Shown here: positions 17,592 to 25,972 of the stretch, in pieces
How positions within the stretch are numbered: position 1 is the first letter of the stretch
How the letters are laid out: each line of letters opens with the position of its first letter
Origin: Mycolicibacterium tusciae
GTDB lineage: Bacteria > Actinomycetota > Actinomycetes > Mycobacteriales > Mycobacteriaceae
DNA length: 64,000 nucleotides
Assembly: GCF_002086795.1 (NCBI RefSeq)
Contig: NZ_MVIM01000001.1
Location: forward strand, 434,001-498,000
Reading direction: 5' to 3'
The notes under the pieces: generated by a model
Databases searched by the model: none
Told to the model about the DNA's origin: nothing
The model's input: the letters and a program-made list of their open reading frames with translations, nothing else
Position numbers and translations under genes: made by a program

Positions 17592-18700
17592 GAACCGTTC
17601 TCGGCCGTTGGCAGACCTGGGCGGGTTTCGGTATCGCGGCGGTCGTGCTGTTCGGGGTGGCGCCGGTGGTGTTGTCCGACTTCCGGCTGTCGCTGCTCGG
17701 CAAGTTCTTGTGCTTCGCGATCGTCGCGGTCGGCATCGGGCTGGCCTGGGGCCGGGGCGGAATGCTGGTGCTCGGCCAGGGCGTCTTCTTCGGCCTCGGC
17801 GGCTACATGATGGGCATGCACCTCAAGATCGCCGACGCGCAGATTCGCGGCGACGACGTGCCCGACTTCATGCAGATCGCGGGCGTGCGCGAACTGCCCG
17901 GCTATTGGCAACCGTTCGCCTCCCCCGCCTTCACGCTGCTGGCGATCGTGCTCGTGCCGACGGCGACCGCCGCGGCGTTGGGTTTCGGCGTCTTCAAGCG
18001 TCGTGTCAAAGGTGCGTACTTCGCGATCCTGTCGCAGGCGCTGGCCGCCGCTCTGGCGATCCTGCTCGTCGGCCAGACCAGCATCGGTGGCAGCAACGGG
18101 CTCAACAGGTTTCGCACATTCTTCGGTTTCACCCTGAACGACCCGGCCAACCGCCGGATGCTCTACTTCATCGCCGCGGGGGTGTTGCTGCTGGTCGTCG
18201 CCGTGGTCCGGCAGCTCATGCAGAGCCGCTACGGCGAGCTGCTCGTGGCGGTGCGCGACGGCGAGGAAAGGGTGCGCTTCCTGGGCTACGACCCTGCCAA
18301 CATCAAGGTCGTCGCCTATACCGTCGCCGCGCTGTTCGCCAGCATCGCCGGCGCACTGTTCGCGCCGATCGTCGGGTTCATCGCACCCTCACAGGTCGGT
18401 ATCCTGCCGTCGATCGCGTTTCTGATCGGTGTCGCGATCGGCGGTCGCACGACGCTGCTGGGTCCGGTCTTGGGTGCGATCGGTGTGGCGTGGGCGCAAA
18501 CCCTGTTCTCCGAACGCTTTCCGTCGGAGTGGACGTACGCCCAGGGGCTGCTGTTCATCGTGGTCGTCGGCTTCTTCCCCGCGGGTCTGGCCGGACTGGG
18601 TGTGTTCCTGAAGCGTCGCCGCAAAGCCAAAGTCGAACCACCTCCGGAGAAAGCCCCCGAAACCGACACCGACACGGAGAAGGTGGGCGCCAGCTCATGA
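17588..18700 (+). CDS. urtC: Urea ABC transporter, permease UrtC
   Basis: A 370-residue LivM-type permease. It begins with membrane spans containing KFLCFAIVAVGIGLAWGRGGMLVLGQGVFFGLGGYMMGMHL, the UrtC signature, and has about nine spans overall. SRYGELLVAVRDGEERVRFLGYDPANIKVVAYTVAA is the cytoplasmic loop that contacts the ATPases. The C-terminus is a charged tail rich in Lys and Glu. The start is GTG at 17588, overlapping the urtB stop; a much longer open frame runs upstream but lies over urtB. Confidence 0.93.
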   Translation: MRTVLGRWQTWAGFGIAAVVLFGVAPVVLSDFRLSLLGKFLCFAIVAVGIGLAWGRGGMLVLGQGVFFGLGGYMMGMHLKIADAQIRGDDVPDFMQIAGVRELPGYWQPFASPAFTLLAIVLVPTATAAALGFGVFKRRVKGAYFAILSQALAAALAILLVGQTSIGGSNGLNRFRTFFGFTLNDPANRRMLYFIAAGVLLLVVAVVRQLMQSRYGELLVAVRDGEERVRFLGYDPANIKVVAYTVAALFASIAGALFAPIVGFIAPSQVGILPSIAFLIGVAIGGRTTLLGPVLGAIGVAWAQTLFSERFPSEWTYAQGLLFIVVVGFFPAGLAGLGVFLKRRRKAKVEPPPEKAPETDTDTEKVGASS

Positions 18701-19530
18701 CCGAGGTCGACGCGAGCACGGCAAGCAAGGAACCCATCGAGGGCGGCAACGTCGGGATGGGCACCCAGTACCTCGAAGTACGGGGATTGACAGTCGATTT
18801 CGACGGCTTCAAGGCGGTCAGTAACGTCGACCTCACCTTGTTCCAGGGTGACCTCCGGTTCCTCATCGGGCCCAACGGTGCGGGAAAGACCACGGTGATC
18901 GACGCGATCACCGGGCTGGTGTCGGCGACGGGGTCGGTGAACAAGTCCGGTGTGGAATTGCTCGGCAAGAAGGTGCATCAGATCGCGCGGAGCGGGGTGG
19001 GCCGAACCTTCCAGACAGCCAGCGTGTTCGAGCAACTGACCGTGCTGCAGAACCTCGACATCGCCGCCGGTGCGACCCGATCCGCGTGGACCTTGTTGCG
19101 GCGCCGCAAGGGTGTGCTCCCGGCGATCGAACAGGCGATGCACACCATCGGGCTGACCCACCTGGCCGACAAGCCCGCCGGGGTGCTCGCCCACGGACAG
19201 AAGCAGTGGCTGGAGATCGGCATGCTGTTGGTCCAGAACGCCGACGTACTGCTGCTCGACGAACCGGTGGCGGGTATGAGTACCGAAGAGCGTGAAGAAA
19301 CCGGGAACCTGTTGCGCCGCATCGGTGCCGAGCGCACCGTCGTCGTGGTCGAACACGATATGGACTTCATGCGGGCATTCGCCACGTCGGTGACCGTGCT
19401 CGCACGCGGCCAGGTGATCGCCGAGGGTTCGGTGGCCGAGGTTCAGGCCAACCCGAAGGTGCAGGAGGTCTATCTGGGGACCGCCGCGGCAGGCGCCGAC
19501 GGCATCGAACTCGTCGAGGAGAACTCCTGA
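18697..19530 (+). CDS. urtD: Urea ABC transporter, ATPase UrtD
   Basis: A 277-residue LivG-type ATPase. The Walker A motif is GPNGAGKTT, the signature motif is in VLAHGQKQWLEIGMLL and the Walker B motif is VLLLDEPVAGM, followed by the switch His in VVEHDMDFMR. It energises urea import with UrtE. About 25 residues precede the usual start of the fold, and internal starts are possible. The ATG overlaps the urtC stop (ATGA). Confidence 0.93.
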   Translation: MTEVDASTASKEPIEGGNVGMGTQYLEVRGLTVDFDGFKAVSNVDLTLFQGDLRFLIGPNGAGKTTVIDAITGLVSATGSVNKSGVELLGKKVHQIARSGVGRTFQTASVFEQLTVLQNLDIAAGATRSAWTLLRRRKGVLPAIEQAMHTIGLTHLADKPAGVLAHGQKQWLEIGMLLVQNADVLLLDEPVAGMSTEEREETGNLLRRIGAERTVVVVEHDMDFMRAFATSVTVLARGQVIAEGSVAEVQANPKVQEVYLGTAAAGADGIELVEENS

Positions 19531-20222
19531 TGCTGCAACTGGTCGACGTGCACGCCGGGTACGGCCGCTCCGAGGTCATCCACGGCGTCGACATCGAGGT
19601 GCCGACCGACGGGGTCGCCGCCGTGATGGGGCACAACGGCGCGGGAAAGACGACGCTGCTGCGCGCGGCGGTCGGCCTACTGAAGTGCAACTCCGGCAAG
19701 GTGCTGTTCGACGGTGAAGAACTCACCAAGCTACGGCCCAGCGCCCGCGTCAAGCGCGGCTTGGCGTATGTGCCGCAGGGACAGCAGTCCTTCGGCCAGC
19801 TGACGACGGCCGAGAATCTCCAGGTCGTCGCCGACGGTCGCAAGAACGGTAAGCAGCTGATCGACGAGCAGCTCGATCTGTTTCCCGCGTTGAAGGAACT
19901 GCTCACGCGACGGGCCGGCCTGCTGTCCGGCGGTCAGCGCCAACAGCTGGCGATCGCTCGCGCACTCATCACCACCCCCAAATGCCTGATCCTCGATGAG
20001 CCGACCGAAGGCATCCAGCCATCGGTTGTCGCCGAGATCGAAGCGGCGATCACCGCGTTGACGCAGCGCGGCGGCCTCGGGGTGCTGCTGGTCGAACAGC
20101 ACATCGGCTTCGCATTGGAATCCGCGCAGCGCTATTACATCCTGGAGGCGGGACGCGTCACGTCCAGCGGTACCGGCGGCTCGGCGTCGGAGGCCGACGT
20201 GCGCGCCGCCATGGCCATCTGA
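19530..20222 (+). CDS. urtE: Urea ABC transporter, ATPase UrtE
   Basis: A 230-residue LivF-type ATPase with Walker A GHNGAGKTT, signature LLSGGQRQQLAIARALI and Walker B CLILDEPTEGIQPS, then LLVEQHIGFAL with the switch His. YVPQGQQSFGQLTTAENL is the Q-loop region typical of UrtE. Its ATG shares one base with the urtD stop (TGATG), so translation is coupled. It closes the operon; no urease genes follow in this window. Confidence 0.93.
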   Translation: MLQLVDVHAGYGRSEVIHGVDIEVPTDGVAAVMGHNGAGKTTLLRAAVGLLKCNSGKVLFDGEELTKLRPSARVKRGLAYVPQGQQSFGQLTTAENLQVVADGRKNGKQLIDEQLDLFPALKELLTRRAGLLSGGQRQQLAIARALITTPKCLILDEPTEGIQPSVVAEIEAAITALTQRGGLGVLLVEQHIGFALESAQRYYILEAGRVTSSGTGGSASEADVRAAMAI

Positions 20223-20495
20223 TTCCCGCGACGGTCACCAAGCGCGAGCGAGCCTGTCTGCGGCCCATGCCCCGGCGATCTTTCACGGCCCCTCACCTCG
20301 AAGGTGTGCCGGTGGACGCCGCGGTGGCCGCTCGTCGGTAGAGCGTCCAGCCGCTCACGCCCGTGGTGCCGAAGGCGACCGTGCTACACGTCAACACCAA
20401 TGAACCGGCGGCAAGCACGGGATTCGAATCAATACGTATGCCGACGCGCGTCCGGGGTACGTGGTAACTCGATGGCCGGCACGCAAGGAGACCTG
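20223..20495. other. Intergenic stretch with a repeat fragment, no gene recognised
   Basis: No coding signal convinced me here. AAGCGCGAGCG at 20240-20250 also starts the inverted repeat at 25.9 kb, so this may be a decayed copy of that element. The end of the stretch carries AAGGAGA, the ribosome-binding site of the next gene. Confidence 0.4.
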
Positions 20496-21176
20496 ATGAG
20501 TGATGTAAACATCCGCATACGAAGCCGCGGTGGGAAGATGCACATGCCGCGCAGTCGAGGCGCCGCCACCGGGTTGCTCTTGATTGTCCTGGGTCTGTGG
20601 GGTGCGTTGATCCCCTTTCTGGGGCCCTATTTCAACTTCGCCTTCACGCCGGACCAGGAGTGGGCATGGACAGCCGCGCGTGGCTGGCTCCAGGTGCTTC
20701 CCGGAGTGGTCACGGTCCTCGGTGGCCTGCTGCTCACGCTTTCAGATAACCGTGCAACAGCGATGCTGGGGGCATGGATGAGCGGCCTCGCCGGCGCCTG
20801 GTTTGTGGCGGGGCGCGCCGTTGCTGCGCCGTTGAACCTCGGCGCAGTGGGCACACCCGTCGCCACGACCGAGACCAAGGCCGCGTGGCTGGAGTTGACG
20901 TACTTCAGCGGATTAGGCGCATTGATCATCTTTTTCGCCGCGGTGTGCATCGGCCGGTTGTCGGTGCGGAGTCTGCGTGACATCAGACGCGCGGACGCGC
21001 CGGTGACATTGGCCGAAGACGATGCCGGTCGAGGCGCAGACCCGATAACGTGTAAATCTGTTGAGCCAGTGGAGAAGTCAGAGACTTCTACCGACGACGA
21101 CCATTACGACAAGACACCGCGACGCCGCCGCGTGGGCGACTTGTTCCGTCGTCGGCACTCGACATCGGCTCGCTGA
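20496..21176 (+). CDS. Four-helix membrane protein with charged tail, paralogue of the 46.2-kb gene
   Basis: A 226-residue membrane protein of unknown function. After a basic N-terminus (RIRSRGGKMHMPRSRGA) come four predicted spans: GLLLIVLGLWGALIPFLG, WLQVLPGVVTVLGGLLLTL, ATAMLGAWMSGLAGAWFVAG and LTYFSGLGALIIFFAAVCIG. The cytoplasmic tail is acidic, then basic (TPRRRRVGDLFRRRH). The protein encoded at 46216-46851 shares the whole layout and many residues, including ARGWLQVLPG and NRATAMLGAW. The ATG at 20496 is chosen because AAGGAGA lies 7 bases before it; longer frames upstream lack such a site. No catalytic motif is visible. Confidence 0.7.
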   Translation: MSDVNIRIRSRGGKMHMPRSRGAATGLLLIVLGLWGALIPFLGPYFNFAFTPDQEWAWTAARGWLQVLPGVVTVLGGLLLTLSDNRATAMLGAWMSGLAGAWFVAGRAVAAPLNLGAVGTPVATTETKAAWLELTYFSGLGALIIFFAAVCIGRLSVRSLRDIRRADAPVTLAEDDAGRGADPITCKSVEPVEKSETSTDDDHYDKTPRRRRVGDLFRRRHSTSAR

Positions 21177-21234
21177 TGGTCGACTCGGCACGCCGAGGCC
21201 GAGCATTCTGTCCGCCCCGCGGTGTAGGTCGTCC

Positions 21235-22632
21235 ATGGCGCTGACAGGCGGGGGTAACCGCGACACCGCGAGGTTTCTCGAAACGATCAGCCAGCGGCGC
21301 ACAGCGGTCCTCGACTCACTGCGCAGCCGGCTATGGCCGGTGCCTGCGCTCGGCGTGGTAACCGCCGTCGCTGCCGGCATCGTCCTTCCCGAACTCGACG
21401 CCGCCCTCGACACGCACATTCCCCCGACGTTGTCGGCCTACTTGTTCGGGGGCGGGGCCGATGCCGCGAGGGAGGTCCTCGGGGCCGTGGCGACATCGCT
21501 GATCACCGTGACGTCGTTGACGTTCTCGCTGACCCTGATCACGCTGCAACTCGCCAGCAGTCAGTACACGCCGAGGCTGCTGAGAACATTCGCGGCGGAT
21601 CGGTTCGTCCAACGCACTCTCGCGCTGTTCCTCGCCACATTCGTTTACGCGCTCACGGTTCTGCGCACCGTCCGCAACGACAGCGACGCAGGGGCGGAGT
21701 TCGTCCCCCCGATCGCGGTGACGGTCGCCTACCTGATGGCGATGGCCAGCGTTCTGGCCCTGGTCCTTTTCCTCGGGCATCTGGTCCGTCAGATTCGGAT
21801 CGAGTCGATGCTCGATCACGTCTGTGTCGACATCAAAGACACCGCTGCGCGACTGCTCGATCGACTCGACGACACCCCCGACGGCGACTTCGCTGCGTCC
21901 CCGCCCGTGCATGCGTCGATAGTCACGGCTCGATCGTCGGGATTTCTCGTCGAGGTCGACGAGCAATCGCTGCTGGCCGCGGCAGTCGACGCCGACGTCG
22001 TGATATGGATCGACCGTCCGGTCGGATCCGATGTCGTGGCGGACACGCCCGTGGCGTTCTGCTGGGCCACCGACCAGGCCAGTTCCCTTGACGAAGAGGG
22101 GTTGGCATCGGTGCGCGCGCGTGTGTCCGGCGCCCTGCAGACCGGCATCGAGCGCACCGCAACCCAGGACATCGGCTACGGGCTCCGACAGCTGACGGAT
22201 GTGGTGGTGCGTGCGCTGAGCCCGGGCATCAACGACCCCACCACCGCGGTGCACGGACTGAATTCGTGCAGCGCGACTCTGTGTGAACTCGCCGGATACC
22301 GCTTGGGACGCCGGATACTGCGAGATGGCCGCGGTACCCAGCGGGTGGTGGTGGCGCGGCCGGACCTGCCCGAACTGCTCGATGTGGTCTGCAGTCAGCC
22401 ACAGCACTACGGTGCAAGCGATTCCGCAGTGCTGGAGAGATTGCTGACCCTGCTGCGCGAACTTGCGTGGGTCGTGGTCGTGCCCTCGCACCGGAAGGCG
22501 ATCGCCGATCGACTAGTGAGACTCGAAAGTGCAGCTGCAGAGCAAGGTTTCGACGCAGTCGACCGCAGCCGGCTCGAGCGGTGCGCCCAGCACGTCCGCG
22601 CGGCACTCGAGCAACGCTGGGCGCCAACCTGA
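21235..22632 (+). CDS. DUF2254 family membrane protein
   Basis: A 465-residue protein matching the DUF2254 layout. It has an N-terminal span near VPALGVVTAVAAGIVLPEL, the conserved SLITVTSLTFSLTLITLQLASSQYTPRLLRTF stretch, two more spans (RTLALFLATFVYALTVL, TVAYLMAMASVLALVLFLGHL), and a long C-terminal soluble domain with RALSPGINDPTTAVHGLN, a family hallmark. Function is unknown. It lies 58 bases after the four-helix membrane protein gene on the same strand. The ATG at 21235 is the first good start in frame. Confidence 0.82.
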   Translation: MALTGGGNRDTARFLETISQRRTAVLDSLRSRLWPVPALGVVTAVAAGIVLPELDAALDTHIPPTLSAYLFGGGADAAREVLGAVATSLITVTSLTFSLTLITLQLASSQYTPRLLRTFAADRFVQRTLALFLATFVYALTVLRTVRNDSDAGAEFVPPIAVTVAYLMAMASVLALVLFLGHLVRQIRIESMLDHVCVDIKDTAARLLDRLDDTPDGDFAASPPVHASIVTARSSGFLVEVDEQSLLAAAVDADVVIWIDRPVGSDVVADTPVAFCWATDQASSLDEEGLASVRARVSGALQTGIERTATQDIGYGLRQLTDVVVRALSPGINDPTTAVHGLNSCSATLCELAGYRLGRRILRDGRGTQRVVVARPDLPELLDVVCSQPQHYGASDSAVLERLLTLLRELAWVVVVPSHRKAIADRLVRLESAAAEQGFDAVDRSRLERCAQHVRAALEQRWAPT

Positions 22633-22754
22633 GGCGGGCTTCCCGTAACGGTTTGCGCGGTGCGGCCCAGCGATTCTGCCGTACCAGGTTTCGCCGTTAG
22701 CGCCAGCATCAACCGAATTCTCCTTTCCTAGAGACGTATTGGGCGTCGGCACCT

Positions 22755-23183
22755 TCAACGGTCTGACGCGGGAACATTCCCCAGCCCCGCCGACGCTGAC
22801 CAGTCGCCGACCTTGTCTTTTGCGATGACGCTGAGCGACCCATCGGACTCGAGTACCACTGCGGCGACCTGGCCGACATCACCCTGCCCCGTGGACCGGA
22901 TGGCTTGGCGAATCTGGTCGACACTGACGCCCACAAGGAATTGCAACACGGCCAGCAACGCGAGTGCCGTCACGCCCTCGGCGAATGACACGTCGGAATT
23001 GAGCAGAATCGTGGCCAGGGTGGAGCCCACCGCGACAGTGACCACCAAGTCGAACGCGTTGAGCTTGGCCAGCGTGCGCTTCCCCGATATGCGCAGTATC
23101 ACGATCAAGCTGATGTATGCCGCAGATCCGATCAGCACCACCCTGGCGATATCGCCGACCACATCAAACCACATGTCAGTCAA
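22755..23183 (-). CDS. Shortened DUF421 (YetF-like) membrane protein
   Basis: This 142-residue protein starts like a DUF421 member: three spans with VVLIGSAAYISLIVILRISGKRTLAKLNAFDLVVTVAVGSTLATILLNSDVSFAEG, then ALALLAVLQFLVG. In the family, a segment with a PTLL-type strand normally follows before the EVRQAIRSSG-like helix. Here the protein goes straight to VSVDQIRQAIRSTGQGDVGQVAAVVLESDGSLSVI. Around 35-40 residues therefore seem to be missing in frame. It starts 8 bases inside the end of the sigma factor gene, so both are likely co-transcribed. Confidence 0.75.
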   Translation of the reverse strand: MTDMWFDVVGDIARVVLIGSAAYISLIVILRISGKRTLAKLNAFDLVVTVAVGSTLATILLNSDVSFAEGVTALALLAVLQFLVGVSVDQIRQAIRSTGQGDVGQVAAVVLESDGSLSVIAKDKVGDWSASAGLGNVPASDR

Positions 23184-24045
23184 CTACTTTCGTCGAATCG
23201 TCGATTCCGGCCGGCAGTTGGGAACACCCACGCGCCCGCGTCGGGACGTCGACACGCATCCGTTGACGGAGCCGGGCCAACGCGCCGTTCAAGAGTCGAG
23301 ATACCTGCACCTGCGAGACATTGAGGCGTAAGGCGATTTCTCGTTGCGTCAAGCAGTCGAAGAAACGCATGCCCAGAATCGCTCGTCGCCGGGGATCCAA
23401 TTCAGCGATGACTTCTCGCAACACGATGAGATCCTCAACGGCCTCGAAGCCTGGATCGTCCACACCTACCGATTCGCCGATACTGGTTGCGTGTGCTCCG
23501 TGAGGTTCGCCGCGGGGAGCATCGAGCGACAGCGGCCGGTAGGCCCAGTGCGCGGACTCGGATTGCGATATGTCGTCAACGTCGACGCCGAGTTCTCCTG
23601 CCACTTCTTGATTCGTCGGCGGTCTACTCAACTGCTGAGACAGCATTTCCACGGTGCGCCGCATCCTGAGCTGCGTCTCCTGAACCTTGCGGGGAACTCG
23701 CATCGACCAGGTGCTGTCGCGGAAGTGCCGTCGCACCTCTCCCCGGATCGTCGGCACCGCGAACGCCATGAATCGGCCCTTGCCCGGCACGAATCGGTCA
23801 ACACTCTTGACCAATCCGAGTCGGGCGGCCTGCTTCAGATCCTCAGCCGGCTCGCCACGTCCGACAAATCGGTAGGCAATGTGGTCGGCGATCGGCAGAC
23901 ACTCGGTGATGATTTGTTGCCGCCGTCGTCGGCGCTCATCCCGGTTGGCGCAGTCGGCCATCAGCAGCAACCGTTCGTCGATGTTCGTCCTGTCCCGGCC
24001 GCGCGCGGCCGCGGCTTTCGTTTCAGCGCGCTGTGCGACGGTCAT
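23176..24045 (-). CDS. SigF/SigB-family alternative sigma factor
   Basis: A 289-residue group 3 sigma factor. Region 2 contains CLPIADHIAYRFVGRGEPAEDLKQAARLGLVKSVDRFVPGKG and RFMAFAVPTIRGEVRRHFRDSTW. Region 3 follows with LSRPPTNQEVAGELGVDVDDI. Region 4 holds a helix-turn-helix in LTQREIALRLNVSQVQVSRLLNGALARLR. This is the stress/sporulation type closest to mycobacterial SigF. No RsbW-type anti-sigma gene is adjacent, unlike the usX-sigF pair. AAGGAGG stands before the ATG at 24045, which fixes the start. The overlapping DUF421 gene is probably in the same transcript. Confidence 0.9.
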   Translation of the reverse strand: MTVAQRAETKAAAARGRDRTNIDERLLLMADCANRDERRRRRQQIITECLPIADHIAYRFVGRGEPAEDLKQAARLGLVKSVDRFVPGKGRFMAFAVPTIRGEVRRHFRDSTWSMRVPRKVQETQLRMRRTVEMLSQQLSRPPTNQEVAGELGVDVDDISQSESAHWAYRPLSLDAPRGEPHGAHATSIGESVGVDDPGFEAVEDLIVLREVIAELDPRRRAILGMRFFDCLTQREIALRLNVSQVQVSRLLNGALARLRQRMRVDVPTRARGCSQLPAGIDDSTKVVD

Positions 24046-24406
24046 GTCGGCCTCCTTCGACGGCGCAGAAGCGACTGATGTCCTCCCACGTACTACCTGT
24101 AGAGCGCCTACCCCGAAGGAAACGAGAAACCGGACTGGGGCTTGATCGTTGCCTAATCGCAATCACGACGCGGAGATAGACCGGCGAAGGTGCCGAAAGC
24201 TCATGCGATCTGAATGCGGCCTTCAGGCGCCTCTTAGGTTGCCGAAGTAGGGGCACCGGCGCTGGCACGACTCTTTCCCGCAACCAGGTATCAACCGCGC
24301 CCCACGGGGAAACCGTGCCTTCGACGCGAGGCTGCCTCGTATCCGCGCCAGCGATCGCCGGTGACGGATGTGATCAGCGCATCGCGTCGAGAGGAGAAGA
24401 CATTCA
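24046..24406. other. Divergent intergenic region (361 bp), promoters expected
   Basis: It lies between the sigma factor gene (minus) and a lipoprotein gene (plus). I see GGGGTAG on the minus strand near 24113, like a SigF -10 element, but the nearest GTTT is only 13 bases upstream, too short for the usual spacing. No RNA gene or convincing reading frame was found. Confidence 0.4.
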
Positions 24407-24904
24407 GTGCAGTTTCGAGACAGGGCTTCGGCTCTAGCGGGAACGGCGGCAGTAGCCATGTGCGCCGTCGGGTGCGGTGAGGATCCGGTGCTGGGCTCAT
24501 CCAACCGCGGCTCCGGGTCACACTCACAGAGCACCACCGTGGAGAACGCCTACATCGTGCCGGCCTATGTCCCTGGCCGGTGCGTGATTCAACTGGGCGC
24601 CGGTGGCGAGCTTCGATTCACGGTGACGAACAACCGTACGGTGGAAACCGAGCGACTTCTCGGCTTGTCGACGACTGCGGCGGATCAGGCGCGCTTGATT
24701 GAGAGCGTGCCAATCGCGCCCAAATCAACAGTCAGCTTTGGTCAGCCGAACACGCACGACGCAAGCGGGCCGGCGGTGCGGTTGGATCGATTGGATGCGG
24801 ATCTGCGTCCCGCTACGACGGCCGATGTCACATTCCAATTCGAGCGTGCAGGCGACCTGACGTTGCCGGTGCCGGTAGAGGCGTGCCCCGTTCAAGGGCC
24901 GTGA
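24407..24904 (+). CDS. Probable lipoprotein, LpqE/PCu(A)C-like
   Basis: A 165-residue exported protein. The N-terminus QFRDRASALAGTAAVAMCAVGC ends in a plausible lipobox (AVGC), followed by a Ser/Gly-rich linker. The beta-rich domain then has VENAYIVPAYVPGRC, LRFTVTNNRTVETERLLGLSTTAADQARL and TFQFERAGDLTLPVPVEAC, a pattern like LpqE and copper-chaperone-like lipoproteins. There are Cys residues near each end of the domain that may pair. Metal-binding Met/His residues are not obvious. The GTG at 24407 has GAGGAGA upstream. Confidence 0.65.
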   Translation: MQFRDRASALAGTAAVAMCAVGCGEDPVLGSSNRGSGSHSQSTTVENAYIVPAYVPGRCVIQLGAGGELRFTVTNNRTVETERLLGLSTTAADQARLIESVPIAPKSTVSFGQPNTHDASGPAVRLDRLDADLRPATTADVTFQFERAGDLTLPVPVEACPVQGP

Positions 24905-24959
24905 CGAATCTCTTCGCGTCACAATCTCATCGGCGGAATCGTGCGAATCCTTCGATCAG

Positions 24960-25427
24960 TCAGCAGTCGGTTCGAATCTCGAAGGTAGCGGTGGCGGTTT
25001 CACCGGGATCGTCGTGATAAAACCCCTTGGCCGTTCCGGTGATAATGAAGGTGCCTTCCATGACTTCGGCATCGACCTCGACGGCGGGAGCGGTGGCAGA
25101 AGCATCCCAGGCACTTCCGGTGAATCCGCCAAGGGTGTCGATCCGCACCAGCCGGGCCTGAATGGTGTCGCCGGTGTGCACCTGCACGGTAAACCCCGGC
25201 GTCTGCTCTAGGCTTTCGATGAACCACACCCACTGCACCTGCTCGCACCTGATCGGCCGCTGATCTGCGATTTCTTCGCCGTTGATCAAGACACGTGCGG
25301 TGTGGGTGCCGAGCGCTTCATAGCCACTCGTGCATCCCGCGGCGGCGAGCGTGGTGGTCAGCGTGGCGACGGCCACCGTGAGGTCCATGCGGTGTCGCAG
25401 CGCCCTGGACAGTCGTTCATTGCTCAT
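24960..25427 (-). CDS. LpqH-like (19-kDa family) lipoprotein
   Basis: The 155-residue protein has a signal sequence (DLTVAVATLTTTLAAAGC) with lipobox AAGC. The mature domain shows the LpqH pattern: ARVLINGEEIADQRPIRCEQVQW, a central GDTIQARLVRIDTLGGFTGSAW, then GTFIITGTAKGFYHD and FEIRTDC at the end, with a Cys pair as in LpqH. Members are surface-exposed lipoproteins that are strongly immunogenic in pathogens; the cellular role is unclear. The ATG at 25427 gives 13 extra basic residues; an ATG at 25388 would give a compact signal peptide and is equally likely. The gene converges on the lipoprotein gene at 24407. Confidence 0.72.
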   Translation of the reverse strand: MSNERLSRALRHRMDLTVAVATLTTTLAAAGCTSGYEALGTHTARVLINGEEIADQRPIRCEQVQWVWFIESLEQTPGFTVQVHTGDTIQARLVRIDTLGGFTGSAWDASATAPAVEVDAEVMEGTFIITGTAKGFYHDDPGETATATFEIRTDC

Positions 25428-25549
25428 GTCGAGGAGTACCCGAGGCCCACCCCGTCATACTGCGCGGACACCACAGGTTCGACCACACAAGTCCATAGCG
25501 CCTGCGCCACACCACGTATGAGCATTTCTCGGCCGGGTACCGATGTCCC

Positions 25550-25891
25550 ATGATTATGCGACTAGTAATTGCGTTCGCTGGTTTCGTGGCTCTCCTGGTG
25601 GGGATCGGCGGTCTGGTGGTGCCTGCTTCGGTGTCCCCCGAGCTAGCGGTCGTCGGCTGTGGCAGCCCGATCGATCCTGACCTGTCAGAAGCGCGGTCCC
25701 ATGACGACGGGCGCGCCGCCAATGTTCCAGGTCTTGGCGGACTGGGCGACACGAACTACACCCGGCTATGTGACATGGAGCTAGAGGACCGAAGACTCGG
25801 CAGCATCCCCTTGGTGATCGTCGGCGTGGTCGCCATTGGCGTCGTAGTCGTCGTTGGCGCGCTATCCCGTCGAGAGAAGTCACCGTGCTGA
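25550..25891 (+). CDS. Small two-helix membrane protein, unknown function
   Basis: A 113-residue protein with one span near the N-terminus (LVIAFAGFVALLVGIGGLVV) and one near the C-terminus (IPLVIVGVVAIGVVVVVGAL). They flank an outside loop of about 60 residues with two Cys (VVGCGSP, RLCDME) that may form a disulfide. The basic tail SRREK is probably cytoplasmic. The first two codons are ATG ATT ATG, so the start may be 25550 or 25556. No known family was recognised. Confidence 0.55.
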   Translation: MIMRLVIAFAGFVALLVGIGGLVVPASVSPELAVVGCGSPIDPDLSEARSHDDGRAANVPGLGGLGDTNYTRLCDMELEDRRLGSIPLVIVGVVAIGVVVVVGALSRREKSPC

Positions 25892-25909
25892 CCGCCCATC
25901 ACTAAGCGC

Positions 25910-25965
25910 GAGCGGGCGTGTTTGTACGCAACACGCCGGTGATTTCTGTACAAACGCGGTCGCTC
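25910..25965. repeat. Inverted repeat just before a membrane protein gene
   Basis: GAGCGGGCGTGTTTGTAC (25910-25927) and GTACAAACGCGGTCGCTC (25948-25965) pair at 15 of 18 positions, around a 20-base loop. The first bases of the element, AAGCGCGAGCG, recur at 20240-20250. It looks like a dispersed palindromic element; it could also regulate the next gene, which starts 8 bases later. Confidence 0.5.
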
Positions 25966-25972
25966 ACGGGCG

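Noticed and set aside
20390..20460. GGGATTCGAATC, like the T-arm of a tRNA
   Set aside because: No acceptor, D or anticodon stem can be built around it; no tRNA is present.
24100..24140. Possible SigF promoter for the sigma factor gene (GTTT then GGGGTAG)
   Set aside because: Spacing of 13 bases is too short for the 15-17 usually seen.
24223..24300. Minus-strand frame with a Cys-rich end (PGCGKESCQRRCPYFG), like a metal-binding tail
   Set aside because: Its frame overlaps the lipoprotein gene on the other strand and has no start near the Cys cluster; probably chance.
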